From Bemisia tabaci (Eukaryota; Arthropoda; Insecta; Hemiptera; Aleyrodidae): a stretch of DNA of 64,000 bases. The stretch lies in NCBI RefSeq assembly GCF_918797505.1, contig NC_092797.1, positions 23,201,372-23,265,371 on the forward strand, in the 5' to 3' direction. Positions 44,266-56,228 of the stretch are shown piece after piece (the stretch's first letter is position 1; each line of letters starts with the position of its first letter). The position numbers were made by a program, and so were the translations under genes. The notes beneath the pieces are model-generated. The model was given only the letters and a program-made list of their open reading frames with translations, had not been told where the DNA came from and ran no database searches.

Positions 44266-46270
44266 ACACATAATAATAGCACATGCACCTAGTGATGGTA
44301 CGAGATACCTCACTATGGTGCCAGATACCTTACAGAAAACTTGGATCGATGGATTGTCATGCTGCTAATGAAAGTAGGTATCATTTTCATAAATCAAACA
44401 TGTCAGTGTGTGAAATCCCGAAATACCTACTATAGAAAATGAACTGTAATGATTACGATGATGACGACTTCTTACATCCCTGAAGTATTTCAAAAGGACT
44501 GTATTATGTATTTAACCTGGGGCAAGTATACATGATAAATCTTCAACTTAAGCTGCATGATGAAACTATGCATATCGATTGTTAAACCGCTACAGAAATG
44601 CGTATATCTCGGTTTGCAGCGTTGTAGACTGCCTGTCATACTTAATTTTCTACATAGAAAACTAATGAAAGTCTTTTTTCGAAAATTGCAGTGTTTTTCC
44701 TCTCTCTACGAAGAATTTTCTGTGAAAACTTCGAGCCAGGATTTTGTTTCGGCCTACTTTAAATTATGAAACAATAGCGAAGATTTCGAAACAGCGCAAT
44801 GGAGTACGCATTTTTGCTGTTTTACCATCGATATCCTTTAAACTTGCCGCTGACTTAAAAAAAAACACAAGTATTTTCACGTTTCTATCCGCAAAAGAAG
44901 TGAAAATTGTTATAAATTAAAAGTCTGTTTTGAGAAAGACTCTTAACAAATATAAATAACGTTTACATAACGTTTAACAAGTAGAAAATTACATAGCGCA
45001 AAACTCCAAAAAACCAATTTCCTGATATCTTAAATTAATTCTCTCGGCCTCGGTAAAAATGCAGCATTGCTAACAAGACGAAATAATTTTTATCCTATAT
45101 TGTGACGGATCTTAGAATTTTAGATTGGTCTTTTCAATCCACCTGAAACTTGGATTACGACTCCTTTTTCTCCGCGAATCGATGATCCAATTTCGCTCTG
45201 CCGAGCAACGAGAGAGCTGGAGAGGCAATCATTACTCCTTTTGAAGCTCTATTTTACCAATCTATGATAGCTTACGACAAACATTGAATAGAGGCAATGC
45301 ACATCCTTGGAGAGAGACCTCATTTATGCATAATGTCCGGAAGGAGTCAATCATTGAAGGTAGGAACGAAGTAATTAATATTGGAAAATTGATGATGACT
45401 CAACAGCGTACTTCAAAAATTTGCTTTAGAGATTGGATGTGGAAATTAGAAGCTATTTATTTAACTCGATTTATTTGCATAACTTTTTCCTACTACGAAA
45501 AATAGGGAAGGTCGTACCCCTCCCTATTTTGTCCTCGTACGGACAAGTTTTTAGTTTTATATGCCTAGACTCCTCTCCGAATTCTTGAGGTTTGACAAAA
45601 CATCTTATTATCATCACATGCCGAAGCTCATCCCAATGGTTCCAATGGTATTGGGAAGATTTTCGTCGAATGTTTTCTCAGAGATGCTTGTTTCAATGAA
45701 GGCTTACCTGTCGCTCTGAAGAGAAGTTTTCCATTAATATATTTTTTACTTAGTGCTTTAACTTCAGTGTCATTTTAAGAGAAAAAAATCGCACCAAATG
45801 GAACCGTTGCTTAAAAAACAGGGACTACTTGAAAGGTTAAAAGGAGTTCTTCCTATTTAAAAAAAGATGCAAAATGAGTCAAAATCTCCATACTAGAAAT
45901 GAGAAAATAGAAAAACTGTCGAAAAATTAAGAATGCCAGTAATAAACGTTTTACTAATCGATTGAAATCATTATGCGTGCTTGTAGCAAATGTAGCATTC
46001 AAACACGGAAAATGCATGTATAATATTGATCATTTTCCCCCTGTTTTCATTCGGCAAACAGCAACCCAATATTTTCATATGGCCCCCGTAATTTTTAATA
46101 GACAGCACAGTGTGAACATAGAATGTGTTGTTCTTTAATTCTTGTGACTTTATTCACTGACATACTTTTAGATAAAAGAAAGACACGACGACCAGGAGAT
46201 CCCTCTTTTACGGCTGTATGAAGAGGACTGACAACTTTAACTATAAATTTTGAACGGACGAAAATAGCAT
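44266..46270. other. No gene or repeat resolved
   Basis: AT-rich. Frames of 70-73 codons near 44557 and 45284 show no recognisable domain. No RNA gene seen. Confidence 0.4.
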
Positions 46271-46630
46271 TTGATCATCTATGGAAACACGCATCTTACT
46301 CCAGAAGAGCTCAAAATTGAGTCATGGACTCCAAAGCTTAGAAAAGAGCTCAGCGAACACTATGATACAAAAAACCCGCATAAATGTCATAACCAAACTG
46401 GAGTTGTGTGTTCATGTGTTTTAAGTTCACAGTCTAACAAACGCAGTTTCGGGCCAAAGCAATTGAAACTTCTTATCTGCTATGCTCGAAGCATGAATTG
46501 CCAGGTTATGTTGCAACTTTGCGCCATCCATTGGCACAAAAATGAACTAAATCGCTCGCAACTTGCTCTTCAGTACACACGAGAGTGTTTTGGTCGAAAT
46601 CTCAAAATCCGACTTTTCAATCCGACGTGA
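46271..46630 (+). CDS. 119-codon ORF, unrecognised and doubtful
   Basis: Predicted product starts MIIYGNTHLTPEELKIESWT. It is hydrophilic in the first third, with a Cys/His cluster (CHNQTGVVCSC near residue 38) and C/H residues near 70-90 that superficially recall a metal-binding fold but fit no spacing I know. No splice or polyadenylation signal defines a gene. It could be chance or a remnant of a decayed transposon protein. Confidence 0.2.
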   Translation: MIIYGNTHLTPEELKIESWTPKLRKELSEHYDTKNPHKCHNQTGVVCSCVLSSQSNKRSFGPKQLKLLICYARSMNCQVMLQLCAIHWHKNELNRSQLALQYTRECFGRNLKIRLFNPT

Positions 46631-46774
46631 CGCAAATCGCGGTGCTGAGTTTTCTTCCTCCGCGCACTAAGAAGATCCCTTTTCCGTGGACACGGTCACA
46701 AATGTTTCTACTCTTGTCTCTGAAAAGCTTTCTTTTATGGCTGAAAATCGAATCTTCGGAGCAAGCTACGTTGC

Positions 46775-46910
46775 CGTTTCCTCTAACCTTACATGACCCG
46801 ACCCAAATTCACTGAACCAAACCTTCCCCGACCTTACCCTACCCAACTTTAATCTTACCTAATGTAAAATTACCTTACCTAACCTGACCTAATTTAATTA
46901 TCCAAACCTC
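46775..46910. repeat. Degenerate CCTAA/ACCTTACC-like low-complexity tract
   Basis: A run of 'aacctta', 'ccttaccctaccc', 'ttacctaacctgacctaa' style words, poor in G on the plus strand. It resembles decayed (CCTAA)n, the complement of the common insect telomere repeat TTAGG, but no perfect tandem stretch exists. Confidence 0.55.
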
Positions 46911-47065
46911 TCCTGGAGACCTATTTTTTTTGGTGATTGTTTGAAGACACCGAGATCGTTGACACCATGCTCAGGGCCCATTTTGACTTTTTACTCCCTG
47001 ACTACATCGACAATCGTTGATTCCACGGTCAGATTTTGGTTTTGTCGACACCATGCAACGTTACG

Positions 47066-47640
47066 GGCAGTGCTGTCGTGATCGCGAAGAGAGCAGTATA
47101 AGTGCAAGAATCAAGATTTGAGAAAACGGGCTCAGAAGTATCTGACCGGAAAATTTCATTGAAAGAAGTCTCCGTTCTTTCTCAAACTATCACCAATCGT
47201 CCGAAAGACTCCTAGAAATCGTATGGATGATGAAAATTCCACTGATTTTATTTCAATTACATAAAAAGGGTATTTTTCATTATCATGCTAGGTTATCGTT
47301 GAGCAAAACAGCTTAAAAAGCTAGCCACTACATGCTTTCGTGGTTGCGTTTTGGACACAAAACAAACACATTTTCAGGATAGAAATTGGCAGAAGAGGGC
47401 GGCCTTTTACTTGAAAGCACTGTTTTCACTGGCTCTCTGGAAGAATATTGTCACTCATTGCTGTCTTGCCTGAAACTACGTCATTTTTTCAAGTCTCATA
47501 AGTCTCGTTTCTTGAAAATAAGATGAATTTTGCTGTTTTAGCTATTTCAGTGATTTCATCTAAAAGAGATTGGACGAATTTGAAGGAGACTCGATTTCGA
47601 AAATTTGACCCTTACTGCTCTCTTCGCTATGACGGTAGTA
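47066..47640. mobile_element. Family U element, copy 2, with unoccupied E site
   Basis: 'ctgtcgtgatcgcgaagaga' at the left pairs with 'tctcttcgctatgacggtag' at the right, defining a 575-bp element with inverted ends. Its left part aligns with 2335-2745 and lacks the E insertion. Confidence 0.78.
47424..47505. repeat. Repeat shared with 48255-48335
   Basis: 'tggctctctggaagaatatt' and 'gctgtcttgcctgaaactac' recur with few changes at 48263-48315 ('tggctctctgaaggaatatt', 'gctatcttgcctgaagctac'), in direct orientation. Confidence 0.7.
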
Positions 47641-48551
47641 AGGAGATCCGATTTAGCAACGTTGATTTTCGTTGACTCGGAGTTTGTGATACTGTGTCAA
47701 AACCATTACTGTGTGCGTAAATGTAAATTAATACCTCTTGACTCCCGGCGTGGTTTTGCCCGGGCGGTCGGAGCCTCACCGGGACAAATGGTGTAATTTA
47801 TTTGTTTTCTGAAGCCGCGAGAAGGAGCGGGGCCCCCCGGGCCCTAGGCCCTCGTCCCAAGCTCAAATATCCGATTGACACCCTGACACACCGCTGTGGG
47901 AACGCTGCTCCCAGAGTCAACGACTCGAGAACACCGAAAAAAACCGGACGCTTCGAATCTAGGCACTCCTAATGTTACGCTTGGAACCTAACCGTTTGAA
48001 GATTTTCGATCAGCAGTGATGGAAAATTTGATGAAATTTCACGAAATTTTTCAAAGTTTTGGGGGTGCATGCAGGAGGCCAAGAAACGCCTTCTTTGCCC
48101 CCTTCCACAACTCTGCCTTCGTTGAACTTCTCAAAATTGATCCGATTCATTCCTTTGGTATTTTATAATTTTGTTCATGTGTTTAGTTCCTCATTAAAAT
48201 GGTTCCTTCATCATTTCATTCCGTATTTATTCTATTCGATGATTAAAAGCAATGTTTTCATTGGCTCTCTGAAGGAATATTCTCGCTTACTGCTATCTTG
48301 CCTGAAGCTACGTAATTTTTTGCACACATACGGACACATTAATTTTAAAAGTTGCAATAAAAATTGAAAAAAAAAATAAAATCAATTTTAATAATTTGAG
48401 TAAATAAACTAACCAAAACTAAAATTCGACCATGTTTTATGGGTTGAAATTTATTTTGTTCCGTCTTTTTTTTCTTTTCATTGTAGCGCAATACTTGTTT
48501 TCAAGAGAGTTAAATTAAGATGAATTAAATTCAAACCCACAGGAGGATATG
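47641..48551. other. No gene resolved
   Basis: A GC-rich patch at 47740-47870 includes 'ggggccccccgggccc'. The 102-codon frame at 48059-48367 contains the repeat shared with 47424 and is not convincing. Confidence 0.4.
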
Positions 48552-50032
48552 CAGGGTCGGACTGGCTCGCATCTGAGGGCGTAGACCCTCGGCTGGTTAA
48601 AGGGGCATAATGTAATATTTCCTGGTAGGGCATCTACCCTACGTGGAGAGGGGTTCAGAAAATTTTGGCAAAGCAGCACAAGTTTACGCTATTTTCAGAC
48701 TTAAAGTTCGTACAGAGTAAAAATTGCAAAATTGAACGCATTGAAGTAACCGACAGACTTCTGAAATTAAAGAAAACATAAACAAATTAAAGCCACTAGA
48801 CGCATCCAAGCACCGTTATTTCTAAAAGAACCGAGCCAATGCTGTGGTTTACGCGAGCTTAAGACGTGGGTCTGCAAATCTATCCTGAAAAAGAATCAGA
48901 CAAGAATCTGAAAAAAGAAGAAAGATAACGAGTATCAACACAGCCGAAGACAGGACAGACGTATTCGGGCCTCTTTTTTAACTTTTCTTCCGAAACACCT
49001 CATTGACAGCATGTAGCAGAGCATTGAGAACTCACGCTTCGCGTCATCGCGCCTTCAATTTTTCAGATGCAGCATGGACGTCCATCAAGTACGAATAGTT
49101 GTATCTCTGCGCCGTCGTAAACGCGCATCCTTTCCCTCCCTCTATTTCCATATTGTGTTTGTTTCCCTTTGTCTCATTTGTAATGGTGCTTCAAGCACTT
49201 CGTGAGTAACACAGCCGAAGGTAGGAGAGATGTGTTCAGGCCTCTTTTTAAACTTTTCTCCCGAATCTGAGCGACACCTCATTGACAGCATATTGCAGAG
49301 TATTTAGAGCTTACGCTTCGCGTCATGGCGCCTTCAATTCCTCAGATGCAGCACGTACGTCCATCAAGTACGAATAGTTGTATCTCTGCGCCGTCGTTAA
49401 CGTGCATCCTTTCCCTCGCTTTATTTCCACATTGTGTTTGTTTGCGTTTGTCTTATTCGTAATGATTCTTCAAACTAGTAGCATAGAGCAGAGCATTGCG
49501 AGTTCACGACTCTTGCCATCGTATCTTACATTTTTCATATGAAATGTGGACATCCATCTTGCGCGAATAGTTGTATCGCGTCGAGATAAATAAGGTTAAG
49601 TTTGCCCGAGATACGCTATGGTATGTCCATATCAATAGTCATTTTGAAAAGGAAGAAATTTGTTTGAGGGTCTCTCAAGAGGTCTATATTGGATGCGTAT
49701 GTCTAAAAATCGAACCGACCAACGCTTCTTAGGGAGTTGCATATAGCGAATGAAGGAGGGGCATAATAAAGCACCTGTATGCCAACAAAAAGGTTCACAG
49801 AAAATAGTGTTTGCGCTTCAGAAAGTAGTTCTTGGACCTCTGTTCACCACTTTCATACGTAAAAGCACCTCTCTTTACTCCTTACTCCCTCTGTTTCCGT
49901 TGATTTTAGAAATTTTCCGCATATATTCTCGGTCGTAATTGTTTTTCTCTTCTTATTTTGCTATCTGTCAGAGGGGCGCGTTTTCGGCGTATCTGCCAAT
50001 GGCAGATTGGCCTTACGGTCAGTCCGAGCCTG
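48552..50032. mobile_element. 1.5-kb hAT-like element (CAGGGTCGGACTGGC)
   Basis: Left end CAGGGTCGGACTGGCTCGCA; right end 'ggtcagtccgagcctg', its complement with a few changes. The flanks AGGATATG/ATGGTATT match at 5 of 8, an eroded duplication. It contains tandem 271-bp units and no transposase frame. Confidence 0.78.
48937..49600. repeat. Tandem 271-bp repeat, about 2.5 units
   Basis: Unit 1 starts 48937 and unit 2 starts 49208 ('aacacagccgaag'), both followed by 'cctcattgacagcat', 'cttcgcgtcat.gcgcc' and 'tttccctc'. A diverged partial third unit begins near 49480 ('agcagagcattg.gagttcac'). It forms the core of the hAT-like element. Confidence 0.85.
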
Positions 50033-50156
50033 ATGGTATTTGCAAAAACAAGTCAGCAAAATTTCTGTGATCAGTAATATTTAATTCTATTTAATTTTTA
50101 ATTTAGAATGGCTTAACATTGCTCTCGAGGCGTTCCAATTTTCAAAAATTTTGCAG

Positions 50157-50307
50157 GAAGGCCGCTGGACCCCCCTCTGCAGCTGGAGAAGTTCCCCCAG
50201 ACTCTCCTCAGCTCAAGTTCTATATCGTCCTCTGCCTCTCACAGAAAATTCCTGCATAAATATATTTTCCTCCCGGAGCAAGCCTACAGCGGCCTCCATT
50301 CGCTCAG
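50157..50307 (+). CDS. Possible internal exon, weak
   Basis: A moderate acceptor ('caaaaattttgcag' ending 50156) and donor (CTCAG|GTGAAT) bound 151 bp of GC-rich sequence unlike its AT-rich flanks. Two frames are open throughout; the third reaches a stop at about 50257, so it could instead be a terminal exon. In phase 1, continuing from the 35158 candidate, it reads RPLDPPLQLEKFPQTLLSSS and onward, leaving in phase 2. No family recognised. Confidence 0.25.
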
Positions 50308-52089
50308 GTGAATCCAAGCCCTGGCGGGAAGGCATCAAATCTCTGTACGAGGCAGGTCGCTTTTCAGGATCCTTGCAGGTTTCATTAAAGGGATGAAATC
50401 ATGATATTAAATCATAATTATTTGCATTCCTCACGCGAGTTAAGAATCTTGAATGAAAATACCAACAAGTTCATCTTCGGAACCGGCAGCTACCGCCGAG
50501 CGGGTGCGCAAGCCCTCTGATCAGCTTATTCCGCTATGCTCGCATTGGTGCGGAATTCGGGAAATGAATTCTCTCATATATGTAGTATTACCAATATCGC
50601 GTGCTTTAGTTGCCATCCCGCACGGAATGGATGTATATTTTGCATGGGTTTGGAATGTTAATATACGCTAAATGGCAACACTGCGTCGTGCGTGGGATGA
50701 GATGCATGGATATTAAAATGCACAAGCTCGATACGATAGAACTGAGGCGCTCCTCGTCGTTACTTTACTCATTGAGGCTTTTCGTTGTCGGGATTGAGGT
50801 GTCGGTTTCAATTCCATGTCTTACTTTAAGAATCTGTTTTTAAATTCTCCCTTCTATAAACTAGAGTACATTTCGGAGAGTATGGACGACTAGATTGGAA
50901 AATCTTGAGCTCTCACGGCCCAAAAGGGCGACAAAGTGCAAAACGAAAATCACTAGAAAAGTACTGCTGCCAACCTATGCATTTGAAAGATTAATCAATC
51001 AGAAGGCGGATTCAGCAATTTGGCAACGCCGGATTCCTCCGTTCAAACCTATGCTGTGCAATCGATTCGTGTCAGAGCACCTAGCCCCTCCAAGTATCGA
51101 TACATTTCCATAGGTCTAAATGGAGAAAAACAATGTTGCCAATTTGCTGGATCCGCCAACGTAATCAATACGGTCGACAGCGCATTGTCAACAAGCGTCT
51201 TTAAGGATTAAGACTTTAAAACTGAGAAAATGTATGCGGAATCAAAGTTTTATACGGAGGTTTTCAAACACTGCAAACGAAATACGTGGTTGCAGACTTA
51301 CGCCGTAGACCTGTCTACGCCTAGCATTATTTTTGTATGAAGAATAAAGACAAAATAAGAGAAGAAGAAGAGAAGAAGTAGAGAAAAAGAAGAAAAGTAC
51401 TGTTACACCAAGAAAACATTTTTTGTCAGATTTCAAATCTTTTCTTAATAAGTTAATGACGAACTTTCATTTTTTTAAAATTAAAAAAAAAAGAAAAATA
51501 AATTCGTCACCATTGACAGACAAATGTTCTATTTGAAACGAGGTAAAATTAGCGAAAATTGTTTTGCACGGTTACTCTTGCCTTTGGTCTTGTATAACTG
51601 CTAGCCATATATTCAATTACATTCATTGGACCGATATTTTTACTATTTTTTGCTAAAATTTGCTATCAGAACTTTGTATTACAATCGCACGGATATTTTT
51701 CGGAACATCGAAAACCATATCTGAAACAGAATGTACAGATGAGCACCGATAGCACAAACGACAAGCAGTTCTAATATATTTGGCGCTGAAAACCCTGAAA
51801 CTATCCTTTATGACAGTTCCATTTAAGTTGATTATTTTTCTTTCGACTATTCTACGCCACTTGAAAACCCTTTTATGGGGAATACTGAGGACAAAACACT
51901 GCTCAGAAAAATGTGAGCCACTCCTCCTTTGGCTATCACGTGAGCCAGGGCTAAAAGCTATGCGCCTTCATTTTAAGTGAGATGCCATAAGCTCTCTTTA
52001 GGTGTTGCAATAATCTTATGTTTCTTGATCAACCAAGTGTCAGGGAAAACTGACCAATCTGCGTTTTGTATTTTTATTTACCGTCTACG
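50308..52089. other. No gene resolved; purine-rich tract at 51355
   Basis: 51352-51402 is almost pure A and G ('agagaagaagaagagaagaa'). Frames of 60-77 codons show no recognisable domain. A possible J remnant ('tatcgatacatttccatagg', 51095) is too short to name. Confidence 0.4.
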
Positions 52090-52342
52090 CTGCGGTGCTA
52101 AGGAAGAACGCCGTATGAACATTCGAAAGTTGCCAAATTTCCTTCAATTAAATGTTTATTTTTTAGGCTAGTTATGAATAATATATCTTAAAATTTTCAG
52201 AATCTCTATGTGAAATTACGAACAGAATAATTTGAAAAATTGGGAGGAAAATATAAATAAATTTACCAGGAAATTTGCGTTTGATCATAGGGAGTTTGGA
52301 AACTCCTGCAGGTTCATACGACGTTTTTCCTTGGCTAGGCAG
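52090..52342. mobile_element. Family A MITE, copy 11
   Basis: Left end 'ctgcggtgctaaggaagaac' and right end 'ccttggctaggcag'. Perfect 4-bp duplication TACG (52086-52089, 52343-52346). Confidence 0.95.
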
Positions 52343-52961
52343 TACGGTTCTTCCTTTTCAGATGTGTGACAGTATGGTTCCCGAGTTACATACCTCGGTT
52401 TACGATGCTGCGCTGCTGACTCCCTGTCACACTTTGTTGTGTAAATAGACAACTTCTCAACGTCAATTTTTATAAACTTTCGTGGTTTTTCCTCTTGGTG
52501 GAAAGCAAATCCTGAAAAAACTTTAAGGAATGATGTTGATTTTTTCTCATTTTAAACAATGGAGTAGGGGCGGGAATTTTGAAATTAATCAGTTTTTCCT
52601 TGTGACAGGTCAAATAAATTTAAACTCGTCGAATGGCTTTTTACGTTCACAATACACGCACGGTTTCATCGAGGTGCGTAGTTGACCTCGCAGCGTTGGA
52701 TCGTCAATTCCCTTGATATGCTGCTTACCTGTATTAAAATCTCTGTAGATGAAAACTAATCAGGTTGATACGTAAACGAGTCAGTAACGCGCATTATCAA
52801 CAAATTTTGTTGGAGTGCACTGCTTTTTTCCCTTTGAAAACACCTTACTGGGACCTTCAAAGCAGATCTTGGAGGGCGCAACCCGCCTTTTGGGGGTTAA
52901 GCCACGCAGCGGCCAGGGAGGTACCATCTAGTGTTTGTATTATACTTTCATTTGAACCGTA
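52343..52961. other. No gene resolved
   Basis: Ends in a GC-rich patch (52870-52925, 'gcagcggccaggga') recalling the GC palindrome at 41426. Confidence 0.4.
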
Positions 52962-53383
52962 CACTGAAAAAAAATTCTCGGCGTTTTTACCAAGGTCCGT
53001 TGGTACCTTTACCATCTCACCTTTTCTACCAATCATTGGTAATTTTACCAAGACAGACTGGTAAGTTTACCTAACAACCGGTATTTTTACTGTTTTTTTT
53101 TTTTTTCAGGTAAGAATACCACTTTTATTGGTAATCAATTCCCGGTAACTTTGCCATTTTATCTCGGTAATTCTACCACAGCCGTTAAAAAATATTGGCG
53201 TTTTTACCGGGAATCAGTAAAATTACCGAGAAAGTCAATAATTTTACCGAGATTTCTCGGTAAAATTACCAATTCCACAGATGGTAATTTTACCAAGAAA
53301 AAACTGGGATCAAATGGAACCCTGAATTCTTGGTAATTTTGCCATTTTCTTGGTAAATACACCGAGATTTTTTTTTTTCAGCG
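52962..53383. mobile_element. CAC...GTG-type MITE full of GGTAA/TTACC words
   Basis: Starts CACTGAAAAAAAATTCTCGG and ends 'ccgagatttttttttttcagcg', with TA flanking both sides. The interior is dominated by variants of 'ggtaattttacc' and 'tctcggtaaaattacc', more than a dozen short inverted copies. Non-coding; the 99-codon frame is an artefact of the repeat. Confidence 0.87.
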
Positions 53384-55535
53384 TACAGAGTCGAAACCGG
53401 TGAAATATCGAGCTTCGAGCCAGGGTGTCTTTTTGGTTGAGCTAGGATCCAGGCCTTCGGGTCAAAGCTCGTAGGATAGGATGTAGACTCACTTTAAACG
53501 CAAAACAAATTCATCCCTCGCCTACAGGAGCATAAAGCTTTGAAGATAAGACCCAGCAGCAGTGCCTGCACTCTTCGCTCGTGAGTGTTTCGGTCTCGTA
53601 GCAATTTTCACACAAACAGACGCAGAGCGCCGCATAGCGTAGGATAAAAAAACTATCCAAAACCCACGCCCGACATATAATTTTCGTTTCCATCATGCAC
53701 GAGACCGCTTTATTAACTCAAACAATCCGACTAAATTCACGGAGGCCTACATTTACGGAGAAGGCAAACCATTAAAAATGGATTACGGCCTTCCTCGGAG
53801 CATCATTGCGCATTACGAGGCGTGATTTTTCAAAGATCGGGGTAAGAGTACATTTTTGAGGTGTTGCTTCCTTCATAAATCAGTGCATTAGCTCAGAATC
53901 TTGCGGTGATTTAGGAGAAAAGAAGGGAGTTGTGCGAGTATCTTTGAAACGTATTTGAGTTTAGATCGGTGAGAAAGATGTAAAATCGGCAGCTTTTGGC
54001 AACCCTGCGACTTGTTTGCGAATATTACGACTCCCCGCGTATCATACGTGATCGCTGAGGTGCAAATTGACGTCAAACCAATTCTCACACTAGCGTGTAT
54101 GTGCTAAAAATCTAATCCTACTGTATGAATATTCCAAACAAAACCAAAATTGCATTGCACACAGGCTACCTAGATTGCCTGATCATGTGGGTCTCAGTAG
54201 GATATGAGGCCAACTTTTCATTTTATGAGCTCAGCTTTTCCTGGATTCCATATGATTGTGTTAAAACAAGTTTCTCCTTGATTAACGCAGAAATGGTTTG
54301 CAACGTTTCTACGGATCTAGGATTCTAGATTTTTCCTTAGAGATTTTAAAACCTCGCTAAGCGACACACACACACTAAAAAAGAAAAAGAAAAAAAATAG
54401 CTATACCAAATCGTATTTGGTGAGTAATATTCATTATTAGGTTATCTAATTATAATTCCTGGCGGTCATTTTGACAAAAAATAAGCGAAAGGAGATGATT
54501 TCTTTACCAAGATAATTTTGACAAGAACAGAAAAGAGGAAGTTTTTACCAAAACCGATTGGAAATTCATGTTTCTCTAGATATCCAGTGAAAATTGCTCT
54601 ATGATGTATGCAGAGTAGTTTCACATCAGAACTTATCGCGTTTATCCAATATTAAAGTCATTTGACACTTGATGATTTTTTTTTTCCTTTAAATTTTTGG
54701 GTCAACAAGACCGTATGGTATTTACTTTTTTAATTTAACCATGGTATTTTTGGTGAATGATACTTAACAAATCTGATTTTTCATATCAGTACCTTTGTCA
54801 TCCAGCGCGCCTCAGCGTTACGCTATCTTCATGAGGTTTACACAAATTGGAATTTAATTTTTTACCACGGGTTAGTATGCATCCAAATTAAAATTAACAT
54901 ACCAAATAATGTTGCAAAGTATTATAACTTGATCTTACTTTCACTATTTTGATTTAGAAGAGATTCTAGCAGCGATGACCTTTTAAAACATTTCTCATAA
55001 ACTCTTAGAAAACTGTTAAAATGTGCGGATTAGGAAACCCTTTTTGGCTATTTCTTTGAGTAAAATTTGCAAGCAGTAAAATTTAAGGAAAAAAGTGCTT
55101 AAAAAACTCACAAAATAAAACTATAGTTTTTTAGCATATTTTTAAAACATTTTTAGTGCTGAAAAACTAAAGTTGGTATTTTAAGAATTTATTTAAAAAC
55201 TTTTTTATCTACATTTTTCCGCTCGTAAATTCGACTTTAAATTGTGCCCAAAAAGAGTTTCCCAAAACAAACATTTCAACACTTTTTTAAAGTTTTTTAA
55301 CAGTAGTTGCTATTAAGAGGAGAACATTTTTTTTAAATAATGTTTTTCTACCTCTCTAGTTTAGTACCAAACTAGTTTGACCAATGACTTCCTCAACAAG
55401 TTTGTCTCACGCATCTTTAAGCGAGATTCTTCGAAGAGGAAGGAAAGGAAGGAAATTGAGCTCTATGAAGGAAACGGAAATAGGGGGCTTTCGAACTACC
55501 CCGAAACAAGTTTCTCCCCTCCCGTCGCCGCTCAG
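53384..55535. other. No gene resolved
   Basis: AT-rich, with a short CA run at 54365 and A-rich runs. Frames of 61-67 codons are unconvincing. No repeat match. Confidence 0.4.
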
Positions 55536-55762
55536 TGGATCGATTTAATTATATAGAGAGGTCGGACACGGACTTTTTGACAAAAACTGCGAATTTTGTT
55601 GTTTATTCCGTCACATTTTAAAGTTAAAGGGGTGCTTCTACAAGAAAATTTAAAGAAGAAACCAATGGAAACACTTTAAGAATCTCAAAGTTTTGTATAA
55701 ACGGAGTCATAAGCGTTGAAAAATTCCAAATTTCGTCCGAACTATCTTTTTAACTCGATCCA
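55536..55762. mobile_element. Family K MITE, copy 3
   Basis: TGGATCGATTTAATTATATA at the left and 'ctttttaactcgatcca' at the right. The inner arms 'gaggtcggac' and 'aatttcgtccgaac' match the other K copies, in inverted internal order. Confidence 0.82.
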
Positions 55763-56228
55763 GTGTGCGCCGAGGCGACGTGACACGTCAAGATTGAGAC
55801 ATTATCAGTTCGGGCCGAGAGCTTTCGATATCCCCGGAAGGAGATGGCGGATTTAATTAAAATCGTAATCGTAAGATATGCAGTCGAGGAATCAATGAGA
55901 AATGAGATTGTAATTTGATACAAGCCCGGGGGTTGGCGAGGGTGGCGAAACATTTTTGTCAGATCGGGGGAGAGCTCCGATTCGGGTGCGTGTTAAAAAG
56001 TAATTCGGGCCGCCAAGTGGCAATAATGACGTCGGGTGACTAACGACGTCGCGAGCAATTTGCTGTCACTATCACTGCAAGCGCGAGAGCCCGCGCCAGA
56101 AGTACCGCCAATGTCAGATCGCGTCGAGGAGGGACGCGAACTTTGCCGTCGGGAAGCTCAACAGTCGGGATACAATGCCCCCGCTGCACAATGCTCACCC
56201 CCAAGTTTGTATTCGGGATCGAGCTACG
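55763..56228. other. No gene resolved; GC-rich
   Basis: Overlapping frames of 67-87 codons on both strands, with no recognisable domain. GC-richer than the average of the window. Confidence 0.4.

Noticed and set aside
46271..46630. Zinc-finger or transposase protein
   Set aside because: The Cys/His residues do not follow a spacing I know, and no other motif supports it; kept only as a doubtful ORF.
48937..49600. CRISPR-like or regulatory array
   Set aside because: The units are 271 bp, similar throughout, only about 2.5 in number and inside a hAT-like element; the genome is eukaryotic.
54365..54376. CA microsatellite
   Set aside because: Only a few units; too short to be useful as a feature.
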